In this document: positions 62,070 to 64,000 of the stretch, one piece after another
How positions within the stretch are numbered: the stretch's first letter is position 1
How the letters are laid out: each line of letters opens with the position of its first letter
NCBI GenBank assembly: GCA_016787295.1
Contig: JAEUUX010000164.1
Location: 87,302 to 151,301 of the forward strand
Length of the DNA: 64,000 nucleotides
Direction of reading: 5' to 3'
DNA from: Chitinophagales bacterium
GTDB lineage: Bacteria; Bacteroidota; Bacteroidia; Chitinophagales; UBA2359
The notes under the pieces: generated by a model
Told to the model about the DNA's origin: nothing
The model's input: the letters and a program-made list of their open reading frames with translations, nothing else
Databases searched by the model: none
Made by a program: the position numbers and the translations under genes

Positions 62070-63812
62070 TTATTTATTTCCACAATTATTTTGCTGTAAA
62101 TAGGCAGCAGCGGCAGTATTGCCGAGTTTTTTAGCGGCTTGCCAGTCTTTGCAGGCACCAGAAAGATTGTTTTGTTGGGCGTGGAGGGTGGCACGTTTAA
62201 AATAGGCATCTGCGTTTTGTGGGTCGAGGTCGATAGCTTTGTTATAGTCGGCGAGAGCAGCAGTTAGGTTTTTCATGCCAACTAAAAAATTAGCACGAGC
62301 CAAATAACTTTCTGCAAACTTGGGTGCCACTTCGACGGATTTATCGAAATCGGCGCGGGCACCTTTATAGTCGTTTTGGTGTATTTTCACCCCTGCTCGG
62401 TTGATGTAGGCTTGTTGCAATTTGGGGTTAAGTTCGATGGCTTTGTTGCAATCGGCGAGGGCGGCTTGGTAGTTGTCAAACAAAGAACGCTGCACAATAC
62501 TTCGGTTGCTATAGGCTTTGGCGTAGCGCGGATTAACGGCAATGGCTTGGTTATAGTTGTTGAGTGCGCCTTGATCATTGCCCAAAAAGTGCATCGAATT
62601 GCCACGATAATTGTAGGCATCAACGTATTTTTCGTCCAACTGTAGCGTTTTCGTAAAATCGTCTATTGCTTCTTTATATAAGTTCAGTTCATAACGGGCA
62701 TAACCTCTGCCATAATAAGTATCAGGATTTTGCTGGTTGAGTTTGATGGCTTCCGTATAATCAGGCACGGCTTTTTTGTATTGGCGCAAAGCAAAATAAG
62801 CATCAGCGCGCGATTGGAATACAAGTTCTGTTTTGAGGTTCATGTCAATAGCCGCCGTGCAGTCGGCGATACCAGCAGTGTAGTTTCTCTGCTTCACACG
62901 CACAGCGCCGCGCCCTTCTAAGGCTTCGGGAATATCAGGTTCGGCGAGGTTGATGGCTTGGTTAAAATCGGTTTCGGCGGCGCTATATTTTTTGAGTTGA
63001 AACTGAGCCTGTCCGCGCCCGACATAGAAATTGGGCAGCGATGGATTGATTTGAATAGCTTGTGTAAAATCGGTCAGAGCTGCGGCTGCTTTTTGGGTGT
63101 TGAGATTGGCAAGACCACGATAATAAAACGCATTGGCATAAGTAGGGTTGATGCTGATGCAAGTATTATAGTCTTCGATGGCAGCAGCGAATTTTTTTTG
63201 TGCATATTTGGCAGATGCACGGTAATAGTAGGCATCGGCATTATTGGACTTCAATACCATGCTTTGCGAAAAATCCTGAACGGCTTGGTCATACTGCTGA
63301 CGGTGGTATTCTGCCAAACCTTTGTAGTAGAACGCTACAGGGTCGTTGGGGGCAAGTTGAGTGGCTTTGCTAAAATAGGTAGCGGCTTGTGAATAGTCAT
63401 TTTTTTTCAAAAACAAATCACCCAAATTAAAATAGGCATTAGCATAATTAGGGTCTATAGTAATGGCTTTTTGATAATCGGCTTCGGCTTGTTTGAATTG
63501 GTTTTGGGCAGTATATGCCACACCTCTATTATTATAGGCTTCTTTGTAATCAGGTTTGAGGCGAATAGCTTGGGTATAATCGCTGATAGATTCGGCATAT
63601 TTTTTTAGGTCAGATTTGGCGTTAGCTCGATTATAATAAGCTGCAAAATAAGCAGAATCTAACACGATGGCTTTCGAAAAAGCTATTATCGCACCTTCAT
63701 AATCTTTTTTGGCTGCCAATTCTTTGCCACTTTCGTTAAAAGGTGTCGCTTCTTGGGCAAGAGAAAAGTAGCCCCAAAGGAAAGCGAAGATGATTAGTGG
63801 TATTTTTTTCAT
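62070..63812 (-). CDS. Exported TPR-repeat protein (about 16 repeats)
   Basis: The 580-residue protein has a signal peptide (1-19, ending LAQ) and then almost only tetratricopeptide repeats of 34 residues, such as YFAAYYNRANAKSDLKKYAE and YKEAYNNRGVAYTAQNQFKQ. The regular W/Y-x-x-RG-x-A and D-x-x-KAI-x-LD-P positions identify TPR. I count roughly sixteen. TPR superhelices bind partner proteins; with no other domain, the partner and role cannot be told. It is upstream of murB with an 18-bp gap, so a link to envelope assembly is possible. Confidence 0.9.
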   Translation of the reverse strand: MKKIPLIIFAFLWGYFSLAQEATPFNESGKELAAKKDYEGAIIAFSKAIVLDSAYFAAYYNRANAKSDLKKYAESISDYTQAIRLKPDYKEAYNNRGVAYTAQNQFKQAEADYQKAITIDPNYANAYFNLGDLFLKKNDYSQAATYFSKATQLAPNDPVAFYYKGLAEYHRQQYDQAVQDFSQSMVLKSNNADAYYYRASAKYAQKKFAAAIEDYNTCISINPTYANAFYYRGLANLNTQKAAAALTDFTQAIQINPSLPNFYVGRGQAQFQLKKYSAAETDFNQAINLAEPDIPEALEGRGAVRVKQRNYTAGIADCTAAIDMNLKTELVFQSRADAYFALRQYKKAVPDYTEAIKLNQQNPDTYYGRGYARYELNLYKEAIDDFTKTLQLDEKYVDAYNYRGNSMHFLGNDQGALNNYNQAIAVNPRYAKAYSNRSIVQRSLFDNYQAALADCNKAIELNPKLQQAYINRAGVKIHQNDYKGARADFDKSVEVAPKFAESYLARANFLVGMKNLTAALADYNKAIDLDPQNADAYFKRATLHAQQNNLSGACKDWQAAKKLGNTAAAAYLQQNNCGNK

Positions 63813-64000
63813 TTCGGGATTATTTTATGGGTATAGAATGGGGTGATATTATAAACAAGCTGACATTACGCAGGCAAAAAATTAGGAAAAGCGATATTTT
63901 TTGTTAAGCAAAATTCCTTTAGTTGCCTAATTTGCTCTTTTGCCGTTTTAAGTGCGTGTATTAAGACCTGCCTTTTGAGTTGATAATGGTTCTTCTTGGT

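Noticed and set aside
63813..64000. Possible end of another gene at the right edge
   Set aside because: A short minus-strand stretch ends in TAA near 63961, but only about 13 codons are visible and no family can be recognised.

Overview
The window is a chromosomal stretch of a Bacteroidota bacterium. Four things point to the phylum. Genes carry promoters of the form TTTG-N(17-20)-TAnnTTTG. There is an L28-L33-DUF4295 gene trio. Five large secreted proteins end in type IX secretion (T9SS) sorting domains, and one gene encodes a PorP/SprF-family outer-membrane protein. I cannot place it below phylum from sequence alone. No integrase, transposase, phage gene or CRISPR array is visible. Apart from small repeats, this reads as an ordinary chromosome with a patchwork of accessory genes. 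LAYOUT. 1-7.2 kb: end of a thiolase gene, an Rpn-type PD-(D/E)XK nuclease with a coiled-coil repeat, a SNF2-family helicase and the septal penicillin-binding protein FtsI, which stands alone outside any division/cell-wall cluster. 7.3-21.6 kb: surface-glycan region with Wzt and Wzm ABC exporter subunits, two GT-C-like membrane proteins, a GT2 glycosyltransferase, an acyltransferase-3 and a sulfotransferase. Interleaved are kynurenine 3-monooxygenase, a frameshifted gene, two tandem aspartyl/asparaginyl hydroxylase paralogues, a second nuclease-like gene and a DUF4269 gene. 21.8-26.7 kb: housekeeping (proline dehydrogenase, L28, L33, DUF4295, ClpB). 27.1-33.5 kb: a giant C25-family cysteine peptidase with a type B sorting domain, followed by its PorP/SprF partner. 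33.6-40 kb: lipoproteins, a GH3-like adenylating enzyme, a BatD-BatE fusion and pirin. 40.3-50.1 kb: an autorepressor-like XRE-S24 regulator, a secreted lysyl-oxidase-like protein, a sirtuin, DinB, a secreted cytochrome c/PHM-like copper protein and an M1 peptidase. 50.2-64 kb: a 42-bp tandem-repeat array, a YD-repeat-like protein, a lipid A-type acyltransferase with a SET protein, a Bat-associated protein, tRNA-Arg(CCT), a secreted esterase, a secreted CotH/lamin-tail protein, IMPase, MurB and a TPR protein. HOW THEY WORK TOGETHER. The T9SS cargo (C25 peptidase, lysyl-oxidase-like, cytochrome c/PHM-like, esterase, CotH) suggests a cell that invests heavily in surface and secreted enzymes. Wzm/Wzt with glycosyl-, acyl- and sulfotransferases suggests an exported, decorated polysaccharide. 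The most unusual items are: (1) a bacterial lysyl-oxidase-like protein with the animal copper-binding histidine spacing and a T9SS signal; (2) a roughly 100-bp structured intergenic repeat present twice, with two compensatory base-pair changes between copies, plus a third half-copy that supplies the stop codon of the BatD-BatE gene; (3) a BatD-BatE fusion that keeps an internal signal-peptide-like segment; (4) a 42-bp tandem array ending in a 34-bp perfect palindrome.
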